DNA from: Rhizobium sp. CCGE531
Lineage (GTDB): Bacteria; Pseudomonadota; Alphaproteobacteria; Rhizobiales; Rhizobiaceae
NCBI RefSeq assembly: GCF_003627795.1
Contig: NZ_CP032684.1
Span: 721,001 to 785,000 of the forward strand
DNA: 64,000 nt
Direction of reading: 5' to 3'
The notes under the pieces are model-generated. The model worked only from the letters and a program-made list of their open reading frames with translations. It had not been told where the DNA came from and searched no databases. The first letter of the stretch is position 1. Every line of letters begins with the position of its first letter. The position numbers and the translations under genes are program-made. Positions 9,782 to 19,105 of the stretch are shown one piece after another.

Positions 9782-9936
9782 TAACGGATGGGTCTCGGTG
9801 CCTGATCGTGAGGCTTAATACGGAACTATTGAGACCAAAGCTAGCTCCCGGTCATCCGGAAGACGGCGGCACACACCGACGTGGCCGCGAAGCGGCACGC
9901 ATCCGATTTTGAAATCCGAGATCTGTTGCAGCGTGC

Positions 9937-10050
9937 CTAAAGGACGCGCGAAGCGGCTTTGCCGCGCGTCTCCTCGATGCGGCACAAAAGCATGAAGGCC
10001 GCAAGCGTCAGGCTGGCCATCAGCGAGGCGGTCAAACCAAGAACAATCAT
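9937..10050 (-). CDS. Possible 37-residue small membrane protein
   Basis: This short ORF was found by reading the minus strand. It starts at ATG 10050 with GGAGAGAG about 3 bases upstream and ends at TAG. Residues 2-22 form one hydrophobic segment (start MIVLGLTASLMASLTL), followed by a charged tail (CRIEETRGKAASRVL). The layout of ribosome binding site, membrane helix and basic tail is typical of small inner-membrane proteins, but no family is recognised. Confidence 0.4.
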   Translation of the reverse strand: MIVLGLTASLMASLTLAAFMLLCRIEETRGKAASRVL

Positions 10051-10212
10051 TGCTCTCTCCGTATCGACATCGAAGCTGTCTCTATCCCCTGAAGAGTAGG
10101 ATATGAAGCTTGCTCGTGACTTGCGATCAGCGTCCTTACCGGTCGAAAAACTATATCTGAAAGTAATGCCTAATTTAGGATGAAATATTACCGAACGCCC
10201 CTTCTTCCGTCA

Positions 10213-10237
10213 TTAACCTTCGGGCAAGGAATTAACC
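10213..10237 (+). promoter_or_regulatory. Paired TTAACC motifs upstream of the che operon
   Basis: TTAACC occurs at 10213-10218 and again at 10232-10237, a 19-base spacing of about two helical turns. Similar TTAAC-type clusters lie upstream of flaB and flaD in this window, so this is a candidate shared activator site. The assignment is inference. Confidence 0.4.
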
Positions 10238-10293
10238 ATAAATATTGAGCCTGAACGTCGGAATGGGAAAATTGTGACTCGTTCTCACCAGGC

Positions 10294-12153
10294 ATGAAGC
10301 CGCCCCGTCGTACCGGGTCCGATCCGGTATTCATTTCATCAAACAGGTCCGCAGCAGACTTTGATGAACGAGCGAGCTTCAGCGCCGCGATCGATCGATC
10401 GAAGGCGATGACAGCCTTTCCTCGCCTCCTCATTGCGCCTGGCGCGGATCATCAGCGGTTTCGCCGGCGCTTGGGCGCGCGGCAGTTCGGCGGGGACGGG
10501 ACGATATTGGCGCAGGATTCGCCATCAGATCAGGCAGGCAGGGCGCAGGCGGGCAGCCTTCGCGACCGCTTGCGTTTTGCTGGTCTCGATGCCGGACAGT
10601 GCGATACCTTGCGCCGCAACCGGCCGATGCTCGAGGCGCATCTGAAAGCCGGCCTGCGCGATCTCTTCCATCGTTTTCAGACGCACCCGGACGCGGCGCG
10701 CAATTTTTCCAGCGAAAATCAGCTCGAACGCCTTCAGGATCTGCAGTCCTCGCACTGGGATGTGCTGACGGACGCACGGTTCGACAGCCTCTACGCCGAA
10801 CGCGTCAAGGTTCTTTCCGACAGCGAAAGCAAGATGGGTCTCGACCCGCGCTGGCATGTCGCGGGCCACGGCGTGATGCTGGAACACATTCTTGCCGGTC
10901 TCCTCGACGAAATGGGCGGTCGCGCCATCCTGCCCGGGGCCAAGCGCCGCGCCCGGGAGCTCGGCGAGCTCGTGACATCAGTCGTGCGCCTCGTCATGGT
11001 CGATGTCGAGATTGCGGTATCGCTGCGCTTCAACGAATTACGGGTCGGTCATCAGCGGGCGCTGGTCGAACAGCGGGCCGCCGATCGCGGCGAGGCGGCG
11101 GCGTTCATCGCCGAGCTCGCCAACGGCCTTGCCGATCGTGATCTGACGACCCGGATGACGACCGATTGTCCTGAAGCCTATGCCGAGGTCGCGGAAGCCT
11201 TGAACGCGGCGCTGGCGGACATCCAGCAACAGTTTTCGGCTTTGTCCGGCGGCGTACAGGCGGCGGAGGCGGCAAGCGACGCCCTTTCCCGTGCCTCAAA
11301 CTCGCTGGCGGAAAAATCGTCCGAACAATCGCGTGCGCTTGCAGTCTCCGCGCGGCAGCTCGCGGAACTTGCCGAGCAGGTGCGCGGCAATGCGGCGAAT
11401 ACCCGCTCGGCCGAGCGGGTCACGGCATCGACCCGCGTGGCCGCGGAAGACAGCGGCCGGATCGTCGGCCAGGCGATCTCGGCCATGTCCGATATCGAGA
11501 CATCAGCCGAAAAGATCGGCCAGATCATCGGCGTCATCGACGAGATTGCCTTCCAGACCAATCTGCTCGCCCTGAATGCCGGTATCGAGGCTGCCCGTGC
11601 CGGCGACAGCGGCCGTGGCTTTGCCGTCGTCGCGCAAGAGGTTCGCGCACTTGCGCAGCGTTCCGCCGATGCCGCGCGCGAGATCAAGGTTCTGGTGACG
11701 GGCACCAAGGCGCAGGTGGATGCCGGCGTCCAGATGGTCGGCCGCACCCAGGATGCGATCGGCAGCATCGTCCGCCAGGTGACCGATATCAACGAGGCGA
11801 TCTCCGGGATTGCGGCGGCCAGTGACGAGCAGGTCGCCGGACTTAAGACGCTGACATCAGATATCGGCGGCTATAGCGAGCGTGCGGCAGCCGCCGGGAA
11901 CGAGGCAAGCCGCTCCGAGGAAGGCGCCGATCATCTGCATAGCGTCGTCGTCGAGCTCGGCCGGACCATTCGCGAGTTCCGTATCGAGCGCGAGCGGCGC
12001 CACGCGGCATCTTCAGCGCCGGTGAAAGCCGCTCAGCAGCGACAGATTCCCACCCGCGATGAGCCCGGCATCGGGCGGGACGAGGACGAGATGGCGGATT
12101 TCGACTTCCCGCCTCGCAGAACCGCAGCGGGAGGCGAGCGCAATGCCTATTGA
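10294..12153 (+). CDS. icpA: IcpA-like soluble chemoreceptor with protoglobin-like sensor domain
   Basis: This is the first gene of the che operon and encodes a methyl-accepting-type transducer with no membrane segment, so it is cytoplasmic. Residues about 89-205 resemble the globin-coupled sensor domain ([34 protein letters not shown], then [13 protein letters not shown]). The C-terminal half has a linker with HAMP-like features and the signalling tip [20 protein letters not shown]. At the usual proximal-histidine site (H in the family's IHARIGL) this protein reads SESKMGL, so heme binding is doubtful. The start is uncertain: residues 1-85 look non-conserved, and later starts at 10411 or near 10507 are possible. 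Confidence 0.85.
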   Translation: MKPPRRTGSDPVFISSNRSAADFDERASFSAAIDRSKAMTAFPRLLIAPGADHQRFRRRLGARQFGGDGTILAQDSPSDQAGRAQAGSLRDRLRFAGLDAGQCDTLRRNRPMLEAHLKAGLRDLFHRFQTHPDAARNFSSENQLERLQDLQSSHWDVLTDARFDSLYAERVKVLSDSESKMGLDPRWHVAGHGVMLEHILAGLLDEMGGRAILPGAKRRARELGELVTSVVRLVMVDVEIAVSLRFNELRVGHQRALVEQRAADRGEAAAFIAELANGLADRDLTTRMTTDCPEAYAEVAEALNAALADIQQQFSALSGGVQAAEAASDALSRASNSLAEKSSEQSRALAVSARQLAELAEQVRGNAANTRSAERVTASTRVAAEDSGRIVGQAISAMSDIETSAEKIGQIIGVIDEIAFQTNLLALNAGIEAARAGDSGRGFAVVAQEVRALAQRSADAAREIKVLVTGTKAQVDAGVQMVGRTQDAIGSIVRQVTDINEAISGIAAASDEQVAGLKTLTSDIGGYSERAAAAGNEASRSEEGADHLHSVVVELGRTIREFRIERERRHAASSAPVKAAQQRQIPTRDEPGIGRDEDEMADFDFPPRRTAAGGERNAY

Positions 12154-12215
12154 TCTTTCAGTTTCATGCACATGCGGACCGGTTAGTCCGATTTCAGACA
12201 ACGAGGAATGAAGCG

Positions 12216-12512
12216 ATGCCGAGCAAGAAAGGCGAAAAGACAATCAGTCTGGCCGCGGTGCTGGACCTCAACGAGGCTTCTGCCCTTCGCGGCACGTTGA
12301 TGGGGATGCGCGGCAGCAATGTCGCCATCGATGCGTCCAGCGTCGAAAGGATCGGGGCCTTGTGCGTTCAGGTCATCATGGCCGCCGCCAAGACCTGGGA
12401 TGAGGACAAGCTCTCCTTCACCTTCTCCAAGGTGTCGGATGCATTTCAAAAAACAATGCAGGTGATCGGGGTGGATATCTCCCATCTGCTTGCCAAGGAG
12501 ATCCGGCAATGA
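12216..12512 (+). CDS. cheS: STAS-domain chemotaxis protein CheS
   Basis: This 98-residue protein has a STAS-like fold pattern (AAVLDLNEASALRGTL, then NVAIDASSVERIGALCVQV). It sits between icpA and cheY1, exactly where rhizobia encode CheS. In Sinorhizobium meliloti CheS binds CheA and speeds loss of phosphate from CheY1, the phosphate sink. The ATG at 12216 is used because CGAGGA lies about 8 bases upstream. Its end overlaps cheY1 by 4 bases. Confidence 0.85.
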   Translation: MPSKKGEKTISLAAVLDLNEASALRGTLMGMRGSNVAIDASSVERIGALCVQVIMAAAKTWDEDKLSFTFSKVSDAFQKTMQVIGVDISHLLAKEIRQ

Positions 12513-12874
12513 AGAAAAAAGTGCTGACCGTGGATGATTCACGAACCATCCGAAACATGCTTCTCGTCACCCTCAACAATGCGGGTTTCGAGACCATTCA
12601 GGCCGAAGACGGCGTCGAGGGCCTGGAAATTCTGGAAGAAGCCAATCCCGACGTCATCGTCACGGACATCAACATGCCGCGCCTCGATGGCTTCGGGTTC
12701 ATCGAGGGCGTGCGCCGCAACGACAGATACCGCGCGGTTCCGATCCTCGTGCTGACGACCGAAAGCGATGCGGAGAAGAAGAACCGTGCCCGCCAGGCTG
12801 GTGCGACCGGCTGGATCGTCAAGCCGTTCGACCCCGCCAAGCTGATCGATGCCATCGAGCGCGTAACCGCCTAA
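12509..12874 (+). CDS. cheY1: Chemotaxis response regulator CheY1
   Basis: A 121-residue single receiver domain. The acidic pair is in TVDDSRTIR (residues about 7-15), the phosphoacceptor aspartate lies in DVIVTDINMPRLDG, the switch threonine in VLTTES and the lysine in IVKPFDPAKL. In rhizobia with two CheY proteins this first one acts mainly as a phosphate sink, while CheY2 controls the motor; that division is inferred from relatives. It is translationally coupled to cheS by an ATGA overlap. Confidence 0.92.
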   Translation: MKKKVLTVDDSRTIRNMLLVTLNNAGFETIQAEDGVEGLEILEEANPDVIVTDINMPRLDGFGFIEGVRRNDRYRAVPILVLTTESDAEKKNRARQAGATGWIVKPFDPAKLIDAIERVTA

Positions 12875-12890
12875 ACAGGATCCACCCCTC

Positions 12891-15176
12891 ATGGATATGA
12901 ACGAAATCAAAGAGATTTTCTTCCAGGAGTGCGAAGAGCAGCTCGCCGAACTGGAATCCGGTCTCCTGAAAATGAATGACGGCGACCGTGATCCGGAAAC
13001 CGTCAATGCCGTGTTCCGCGCCGTTCATTCCATCAAGGGTGGGGCAGGTGCCTTCGGTCTGGATGACCTGGTCGCATTCGCCCACGTCTTCGAGACCACG
13101 CTTGATTGCGTTCGATCCAACAAGCTGGAGCCGACCCAGGATGTCCTGAAGGTCATGCTCAAGGCCGCCGACGTTCTGGCGGATCTCACCAATGCCGCAC
13201 GCGATGGCGGCAGTGTCGATCAGGCCCGCAGCCGCGGCCTGGTCAAGGAACTGGAAGCGCTGGCAAATGGCAATCCGCCCGCGCCCTCTGCCGCGGTCGT
13301 CATCGAGGCCGCTCCCAAGCCCGCGACACCGGCTGCGACGGACGAAAGCGGTTTCCAGCCGATCCCCTTCAGCTTCGATGACGATTTCGGTGGTGATGAG
13401 CCGGCCGGCGACGGCGTGCCGGCGTATGAAGTCGACTTCATGCCGCGCTCCGAGCTCTACGCCAAGGGCAACGACGCGACGCTGCTGCTGCGAGACCTCG
13501 CGCGGCTGGGCGAAATGAATATCTTTTGCGACATGGACATGTTGCCGGGTCTTCCCGATCTCGATCCCGAAAGCGCCTATTTCAGATGGACGATCTCGAT
13601 CAAGACGGACAAGGGCGAAGACGCCATTCGCACCGTCTTCGAATTTGCCGAATGGGATTGCGATCTCGATATCAGGCAGGCCGAAGGCGGCGCCGGCTCC
13701 TCTGGCAACGACGAATTGCCGATGGTGCCTGTACCCTTCGATCTCTCCGCCCTTGATGATGACGGCGCCGCACCGGCCGCCGGACAAGTGAAGGAGGCAG
13801 CGGCTCCGAAGAATGATGTCGCCGCCGCCGTGGCCGCCGCGGAAATCGCGAGCAACGTCACCCAGCTGGCCTCCGCTACGGCGCGCGTCGAAAAGAAGGA
13901 AGCTGCCCTTGCCGCCGCCGCTGCCGCCAATGCGGCCGCCGCGCAGAACAACGCCGCCGCCGCCGGCGTCGGCCAGACGATCCGCGTCGACCTCGACCGC
14001 GTCGATCGCCTGATCAACCTCGTCGGCGAGCTCGTCATCAACCAGGCGATGCTGTCCCAGAGCGTCATCGAGAACGATAACAACGGCGCATCCTCGATCA
14101 ACATGGGTCTCGAAGAGCTGCAGCAGCTCACCCGCGAGATCCAGGACAGCGTCATGGCGATCCGCGCCCAGCCGGTGAAGCCCGTCTTCCAGCGCATGTC
14201 GCGCATCGTTCGCGAAATCGCCGACATGACCGGCAAGTCGATCCGCTTGATCACCGAAGGCGAAAACACCGAAGTCGACAAGACTGTTATCGACAAGCTG
14301 GCCGAACCGTTGACGCACATGATCCGCAATGCCGTCGACCACGGTATCGAAACGCCGGAAAAACGCGCGACGCTCGGCAAGAACCCGGAAGGCACGGTTC
14401 GCCTGACCGCGAAGCACCGTTCCGGCCGCATCCTGATCGAACTTGCCGACGATGGCGCCGGCATCAACCGCGAGAAGGTGCGCCAGAAGGCCATCGACAA
14501 CGACCTGATCCCGGCCGACGCCAATCTTTCGGACGAAGAGATCGACAATCTGATCTTCCTGCCGGGTTTCTCGACCGCCGACAAGATCTCGGACATTTCC
14601 GGCCGTGGCGTCGGTATGGACGTGGTCAAGCGCTCGATCCAGGCACTCGGCGGCCGCATCAACATCAGCTCCAGGCCGGGGCAGGGCTCGGTCTTCACCA
14701 TGAGCCTGCCGCTGACGCTCGCCGTCCTAGACGGCATGGTGGTGACGGTTGCCGGCCAGACCCTGGTCGTGCCGCTGACGGCGATCGTCGAGACGCTGCA
14801 GCCCGAGGCTTCCGCCATCCATTCCTTCGGCTCGAACCATCGCCTGATCTCGATCCGCAACAGTTTCTGCCCGCTGGTCGATGTCGGCCGCATCCTGAAC
14901 TTCCGGGCCACCCAGGCCAATCCGGTCGAAGGCGTCGCGCTGCTGGTGGAATCGGAAGGCGGCGGACAGCGCGCCCTCATGGTCGATGCCATCCAGGGCC
15001 AGCGTCAGGTGGTCATCAAGAGCCTCGAGGCCAACTACACCCATGTGGCGGGCATTGCGGCCGCGACCATTCTCGGCGATGGCCGCGTGGCGCTGATCCT
15101 TGATGTTGATGCCGTGGTCGGCGCTTCGCGCGGCCAGTCGCTGAAGCCCGAAATGTCTTACGCAGCGGTGGGGTGA
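12891..15176 (+). CDS. cheA: Chemotaxis sensor histidine kinase CheA
   Basis: A 761-residue cytoplasmic kinase. The P1 Hpt domain carries the phosphorylated histidine at residue 46 ([13 protein letters not shown]). A divergent P2-like region spans about 175-270. An Ala-rich linker of about 300-360 leads to dimerisation helices ([15 protein letters not shown]), the HATPase domain ([32 protein letters not shown]) and a C-terminal CheW-like domain. It autophosphorylates in response to receptors and passes phosphate to CheY1, CheY2 and CheB. It follows cheY1 by 16 bases. Confidence 0.96.
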   Translation: MDMNEIKEIFFQECEEQLAELESGLLKMNDGDRDPETVNAVFRAVHSIKGGAGAFGLDDLVAFAHVFETTLDCVRSNKLEPTQDVLKVMLKAADVLADLTNAARDGGSVDQARSRGLVKELEALANGNPPAPSAAVVIEAAPKPATPAATDESGFQPIPFSFDDDFGGDEPAGDGVPAYEVDFMPRSELYAKGNDATLLLRDLARLGEMNIFCDMDMLPGLPDLDPESAYFRWTISIKTDKGEDAIRTVFEFAEWDCDLDIRQAEGGAGSSGNDELPMVPVPFDLSALDDDGAAPAAGQVKEAAAPKNDVAAAVAAAEIASNVTQLASATARVEKKEAALAAAAAANAAAAQNNAAAAGVGQTIRVDLDRVDRLINLVGELVINQAMLSQSVIENDNNGASSINMGLEELQQLTREIQDSVMAIRAQPVKPVFQRMSRIVREIADMTGKSIRLITEGENTEVDKTVIDKLAEPLTHMIRNAVDHGIETPEKRATLGKNPEGTVRLTAKHRSGRILIELADDGAGINREKVRQKAIDNDLIPADANLSDEEIDNLIFLPGFSTADKISDISGRGVGMDVVKRSIQALGGRINISSRPGQGSVFTMSLPLTLAVLDGMVVTVAGQTLVVPLTAIVETLQPEASAIHSFGSNHRLISIRNSFCPLVDVGRILNFRATQANPVEGVALLVESEGGGQRALMVDAIQGQRQVVIKSLEANYTHVAGIAAATILGDGRVALILDVDAVVGASRGQSLKPEMSYAAVG

Positions 15177-15180
15177 GTTT

Positions 15181-15648
15181 ATGTCCTATGCCGTCAAGAA
15201 CCTGACCCAGGGGGTCCGCGAGCTGATCGCCTTCCGCATCGGCGACCAGGAATTCTGCGTCGACATCATGTCGGTCCGCGAAATTCGCGGCTGGACGCCC
15301 GCGACGACCATGCCGCATGCGCCTGGCTATGTGCTCGGCGTCATCAATCTGCGCGGAGCGGTCTTGCCGATCATCGATCTCTCCGCGCGGCTCGGCATGA
15401 AGCGCACGGAGCCGACGGCGCGGCATGTCATCATCGTGGCCCAGGTCAAGCGCAAGGCGGTCGGTCTTCTCGTCGCCGCGGTGTCGGACATCCTGACGAT
15501 CACCGACGACAGCATCCAGCCGACACCGGAAGTCTCCTCCGATCACGAGCGGCAGTTTGCGCGCGGCATCGTGGCGATCGATCGTCGGATGATCTGCCTG
15601 ATCGAGTTGGAAGCCCTATTCCCTGAAAGCGAAAGCGAGGCTGCATGA
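15181..15648 (+). CDS. cheW: Chemotaxis coupling protein CheW
   Basis: This 155-residue protein is one CheW domain, with [21 protein letters not shown] near the start (two adjoining blocks) and [22 protein letters not shown] in the middle. It couples receptors to CheA in the signalling array. It starts 4 bases after cheA and overlaps cheR by 4 bases, so the genes are co-translated. Confidence 0.95.
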   Translation: MSYAVKNLTQGVRELIAFRIGDQEFCVDIMSVREIRGWTPATTMPHAPGYVLGVINLRGAVLPIIDLSARLGMKRTEPTARHVIIVAQVKRKAVGLLVAAVSDILTITDDSIQPTPEVSSDHERQFARGIVAIDRRMICLIELEALFPESESEAA

Positions 15649-16553
15649 GCATGATGGGAGCTATGGATTTCAAGGCGTCTCCGGACGAGGTGCTGGCAAG
15701 CGGCGAATATCCGCTGACGCGGCGCGACCTCATGGAAATCGCCGCCATGATCTATGCGGATGCGGGCATTTCGCTCAACGAGAGCAAGGCGTCGCTCGTC
15801 TATTCGCGACTGTCGAAGCATATCCGCGCGCTGGGTCTCGCCGGTTTCCGCGATTACTGCATGCTGGTTTCCTCGCCGGCGGGAAGTGCGGCCCGACGTG
15901 AGATGCTGTCGCATCTGACGACCAATTTCACGCGCTTTTTCCGCGAAAACCATCATTTCGATCATCTGCGCGACGAGGTTCTGCCGGGCCTCTTGGCGCG
16001 GGCCAAGGCCGGCGGCCGGGTGCGCATCTGGTCGGCCGCCTGCTCCGATGGGCAGGAGCCCTATTCGATAGCGTTGACCGTGCTGGGGCTGATGCCGAAT
16101 GCCGCGGACTTCGATTTCAAGATCCTGGCGACGGATATCGATCCCAAGATCCTCGGGCTTGCCCGCGCCGGCGCCTATGATGACACCGCGGTCGAAACGA
16201 TCTCGCCCGCCATGCGCAAGCAATGGTTCCAGGAGGTCAATGTCCAGGGCAGGCGCAAATTCCAGATCGACGATCGCGTCAAGCGGCTGATCACCTTCAA
16301 CGAGCTGAACCTGCTGGCGCAATGGCCCTTCAAGGGCATGTTCGACGTCATCTTCTGCCGCAACGTCGTCATCTATTTCGACGAGCCGACACAGACGAAG
16401 ATCTGGTCGCGCTTTGCCGGCCAGCTGCATGACAGCGGCCATCTTTATATCGGTCATTCCGAGCGGGTCTCCGGCGACGCGAAGCACGTCTTCGACAATA
16501 TCGGCATCACCACCTATCGCTATCTCGGCAAGAACGCGGGGAGGAAGCCATGA
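15645..16553 (+). CDS. cheR: Chemotaxis protein methyltransferase CheR
   Basis: The 302-residue enzyme methylates receptor glutamates with S-adenosylmethionine. It has the N-terminal helical CheR domain, the [16 protein letters not shown] motif, the SAM-binding [15 protein letters not shown] and the [13 protein letters not shown] strand. It overlaps cheW and cheB by four bases each (ATGA), typical of coupled translation. Several ATGs lie at the start (codons 1, 3, 4 and 7), so the true start may be a few residues later. Confidence 0.95.
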   Translation: MSMMGAMDFKASPDEVLASGEYPLTRRDLMEIAAMIYADAGISLNESKASLVYSRLSKHIRALGLAGFRDYCMLVSSPAGSAARREMLSHLTTNFTRFFRENHHFDHLRDEVLPGLLARAKAGGRVRIWSAACSDGQEPYSIALTVLGLMPNAADFDFKILATDIDPKILGLARAGAYDDTAVETISPAMRKQWFQEVNVQGRRKFQIDDRVKRLITFNELNLLAQWPFKGMFDVIFCRNVVIYFDEPTQTKIWSRFAGQLHDSGHLYIGHSERVSGDAKHVFDNIGITTYRYLGKNAGRKP

Positions 16554-17593
16554 GTGCAGCTGCCCGTGTTCTTGTGGTCGACGACTCCCCGACCATGCGC
16601 GGCCTGATCACGGCCGTATTGCGCGCCGACCCGGAAGTCGACGTCGTCGGCCAGGCCGGTGACGCGCTTGAGGCGCGCGCCGCGATCAAGGCGCTCAATC
16701 CCGACGTCGTCACCCTCGACATCGAGATGCCGAACATGAACGGCCTCGAATTCCTCGAAAAGATCATGACGCTGAGGCCCATGCCCGTCATCATGGTCTC
16801 CACGATGACGCATCGCGGTGCCGATGCGACGCTCGCAGCCCTCGAGATCGGCGCATTCGACTGCGTCGGAAAGCCTTCGCCGGGCGAGCCGCATCCTTTC
16901 GGCGACCTGGCGGATAAGGTAAAGGCGGCGGCCCGCTCCCAGCGGCAATATGTCAAGCCGGCCGCCCAGCGCGTGCCGCCCCCGGCCGTTTCGGATTTCC
17001 GCGTGGGACGCAAGATCGTCGCTATCGGCTCCTCCACCGGCGGTGTCGAGGCACTGATCAATGTGCTGCAGAAATTCCCGGCCAACTGCCCGCCGACAGT
17101 CATCACGCAGCATATGCCGCCGACCTTCACGCGCAGTTTCGCGGAACGGCTGAACCGGCTCTGCGCGCCTGTTGTCCAGGAGGCGACCGATGGCGCGCGG
17201 CTGGAAATCGGCAAGATCTATCTGGCGCCGGGCGGCGAAAGGCACCTGCGGGTTGCCAACGCCTCTGCGCCCCATTGCCGTCTTGTAGACGGCGGGCCGG
17301 TGAACGGACATCGCCCTTCCGTCGACGTGCTCTTTGATTCGGTTGCCGAATTGGCAGGCCGCAATTCCGTCGGCGTAATCCTGACCGGTATGGGGCGCGA
17401 TGGCGCCGCCGGTCTCCTCAAGATGCGCCACGCCGGTGCGCGCACCATCGGCCAGAACGAAAAGACCTGCGTGGTCTACGGCATGCCGAGGGTCGCCCAC
17501 GAGCTTGGCGCCGTCGAACACCAGTTTCCGCTGAACGCCATTGGCGAGGAAATTTTGAAGATAACAGCCGCCCGAAAGGAAGGGAGCGAATAA
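16550..17593 (+). CDS. cheB: Chemotaxis protein-glutamate methylesterase/deamidase CheB
   Basis: A 347-residue two-domain protein. The N-terminal receiver has VDDSPTMRG and the phosphorylated aspartate in [13 protein letters not shown]. The C-terminal esterase has the catalytic serine in [12 protein letters not shown], histidine in [12 protein letters not shown] and aspartate in [12 protein letters not shown]. It removes receptor methyl groups when phosphorylated by CheA. It overlaps both cheR and cheY2. Confidence 0.96.
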   Translation: MSAAARVLVVDDSPTMRGLITAVLRADPEVDVVGQAGDALEARAAIKALNPDVVTLDIEMPNMNGLEFLEKIMTLRPMPVIMVSTMTHRGADATLAALEIGAFDCVGKPSPGEPHPFGDLADKVKAAARSQRQYVKPAAQRVPPPAVSDFRVGRKIVAIGSSTGGVEALINVLQKFPANCPPTVITQHMPPTFTRSFAERLNRLCAPVVQEATDGARLEIGKIYLAPGGERHLRVANASAPHCRLVDGGPVNGHRPSVDVLFDSVAELAGRNSVGVILTGMGRDGAAGLLKMRHAGARTIGQNEKTCVVYGMPRVAHELGAVEHQFPLNAIGEEILKITAARKEGSE

Positions 17594-17982
17594 TGTCTCT
17601 AGCGGAGAAAATCAAAGTTCTGATCGTCGACGATCAGGTCACCAGCCGCCTGTTGCTGAGCGATGCTCTGACGCAGCTCGGCTTCAAGCAGATCACGGCC
17701 GCCGGCGACGGTGAGCAGGGAATGAAGATCATGGAGCAGCAGCCGCACCATCTGGTCATCTCCGATTTCAACATGCCGAAAATGGACGGGCTCGGTCTGC
17801 TGCAGGCAGTCCGGACAAACCCGACGACGAAGAAGGCGGCCTTCATCATCCTGACGGCGCAAGGCGACCGCGCGCTGGTCCAGAAGGCGGCGCAGCTCGG
17901 GGCCAACAACGTGCTTGCCAAGCCCTTCACCATCGAGAAGATGAAAGCCGCCATCGAGGCTGTCTTCGGAGCGCTGAAATGA
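17593..17982 (+). CDS. cheY2: Chemotaxis response regulator CheY2
   Basis: A 129-residue receiver domain with VDDQVTSR, the phosphorylated aspartate in [13 protein letters not shown], threonine in ILTAQGD and lysine in [11 protein letters not shown]. In rhizobia the CheY encoded between cheB and cheD is the motor-acting form that binds FliM and slows rotation. Its ATG overlaps the cheB stop (TAATG), and it overlaps cheD by four bases. Confidence 0.93.
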   Translation: MSLAEKIKVLIVDDQVTSRLLLSDALTQLGFKQITAAGDGEQGMKIMEQQPHHLVISDFNMPKMDGLGLLQAVRTNPTTKKAAFIILTAQGDRALVQKAAQLGANNVLAKPFTIEKMKAAIEAVFGALK

Positions 17983-18533
17983 TCGTCGAGGGTGCTGCCC
18001 GTCGCGTGCATATCATTCAGGGCGAGTACAAGGTCATCAGCGATCCCGAAGTGGTGCTGACGACCATCCTCGGCTCTTGCGTGGCGGCTTGCCTGCGCGA
18101 TCCCATCGCCGGCGTCGGCGGGATGAACCATTTCCTCCTCCCGGGAATGGCCAGCTCGCCGATGAGTGGCGGCGATGCGACGCGTTACGGCGTGCACCTG
18201 ATGGAGCTTCTGATCAACGGCCTCTTGAAGAAGGGCGCACGGCGCGATCGGCTGGAGGCAAAAATCTTCGGCGGTGCCAAGACGATCGCGACCTTCTCCA
18301 ATGTCGGCGAGCAGAATGCTGTTTTCGCCATGCAGTTTTTGAAAGACGAAGGCATACCGGTCGTCAGCTCCAGCACGGGCGGCGAGCATGGACGCAAGAT
18401 CGAATTTTGGCCGATCTCCGGAAGAGCCAGGCAATACCCGCTGACCGGTGCGGAAACGCAGAAGACCGTTGCGCTGGAACAGCGTCCGGTCGTGGCTCCC
18501 AAGCCGGTCGACAATACGATCGAATTTTTCTGA
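17979..18533 (+). CDS. cheD: Chemoreceptor glutamine deamidase CheD
   Basis: The 184-residue protein shows the CheD active-site blocks: the cysteine in [13 protein letters not shown] (about residues 27-39) and the histidine in GGMNHFLLP (about 47-55), followed by [17 protein letters not shown] and the KIFGGAK strand. CheD deamidates glutamines of receptors. It overlaps cheY2 by four bases, and cheT follows 16 bases later. Confidence 0.94.
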   Translation: MIVEGAARRVHIIQGEYKVISDPEVVLTTILGSCVAACLRDPIAGVGGMNHFLLPGMASSPMSGGDATRYGVHLMELLINGLLKKGARRDRLEAKIFGGAKTIATFSNVGEQNAVFAMQFLKDEGIPVVSSSTGGEHGRKIEFWPISGRARQYPLTGAETQKTVALEQRPVVAPKPVDNTIEFF

Positions 18534-18549
18534 TCAGCGAGGCTTCCGC

Positions 18550-18939
18550 ATGACCCCCTTCCAGCGCATTGAAACGGCAGCCAACGAGGAGACGCTTCCC
18601 GCCATCCTCCTGCGGGTCGTTTCCGAATTGCATGATGTCGCCTATCTGATCGAACGCATCGAGCCGCAGCTGCTCGATATCAGCGACGCCAACATGATGG
18701 CCTCGCCGGAGGCGATGAAGGTTGTTCAGGGCATCGACCTTGCGGTGCAGAAGACCCGCGGCATCGCCGAATTCATCGACACGATCGCCGGAACCATGCC
18801 CGAGGGCTGGACGGTCGATCTGGCAACGGCATTGAGCCTGGTCAAGCTGACGGAGATGCAAAAGGCGCTTGGCGGCGGCGGTTTCCACGCACATTCTCAG
18901 CCCATGGCGAAGGCTGCCGGCGATTTTGATTTCTTCTGA
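18550..18939 (+). CDS. cheT: Chemotaxis accessory protein CheT (Orf10)
   Basis: A 129-residue helical protein with no classical domain, starting at ATG 18550 and ending DFDFF. It is the conserved gene after cheD in rhizobial che operons. In S. meliloti the corresponding protein, CheT, has been reported to be a distant CheZ relative that helps end the signal and contacts CheR (recalled knowledge). The long amphipathic helices here fit a CheZ-like bundle, but identity rests mostly on position. Confidence 0.75.
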   Translation: MTPFQRIETAANEETLPAILLRVVSELHDVAYLIERIEPQLLDISDANMMASPEAMKVVQGIDLAVQKTRGIAEFIDTIAGTMPEGWTVDLATALSLVKLTEMQKALGGGGFHAHSQPMAKAAGDFDFF

Positions 18940-19105
18940 TCCGGCCGGCGGCAATGGATACTGTTTTTCTTATATAATCCGCATCGTTTCCTACGACTTT
19001 TTCCTGGTTTTTCCAGCCGGACGAAACGCTCGCACAAGTTTCGATTTCTATTTTCGCCGCAGGGTGCAAAGCCATCAGGTCTTTGACGAATCGTGCGAGA
19101 ACAGA
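18940..19105 (+). other. cheT-fliF spacer with a TATAAT box
   Basis: The 166-base gap is AT-richer than its surroundings and contains TATAAT at 18973-18978 after a T-run. No good -35 box is visible at the right spacing. fliF may be transcribed from here, or by read-through from che. Confidence 0.3.

Larger units (their letters stand above)
9782..10293. other. 512-bp intergenic region upstream of the chemotaxis operon
   Basis: This gap separates the minus-strand glycosyltransferase from the plus-strand che operon. It contains a possible 37-codon minus-strand ORF (9937-10050), listed separately. Its right end is AT-rich and carries two TTAACC motifs, suggesting the che operon promoter. Nothing else was recognised. 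Confidence 0.6.

Noticed and set aside
10188..10433. Minus-strand 81-codon ORF before icpA
   Set aside because: It crosses the predicted che promoter and the icpA start, and the product has no protein-like pattern.
12819..14417. Minus-strand ORF of 532 codons opposite cheA
   Set aside because: It is an antisense shadow of cheA; the Gly/Arg-rich product has no recognisable domain.
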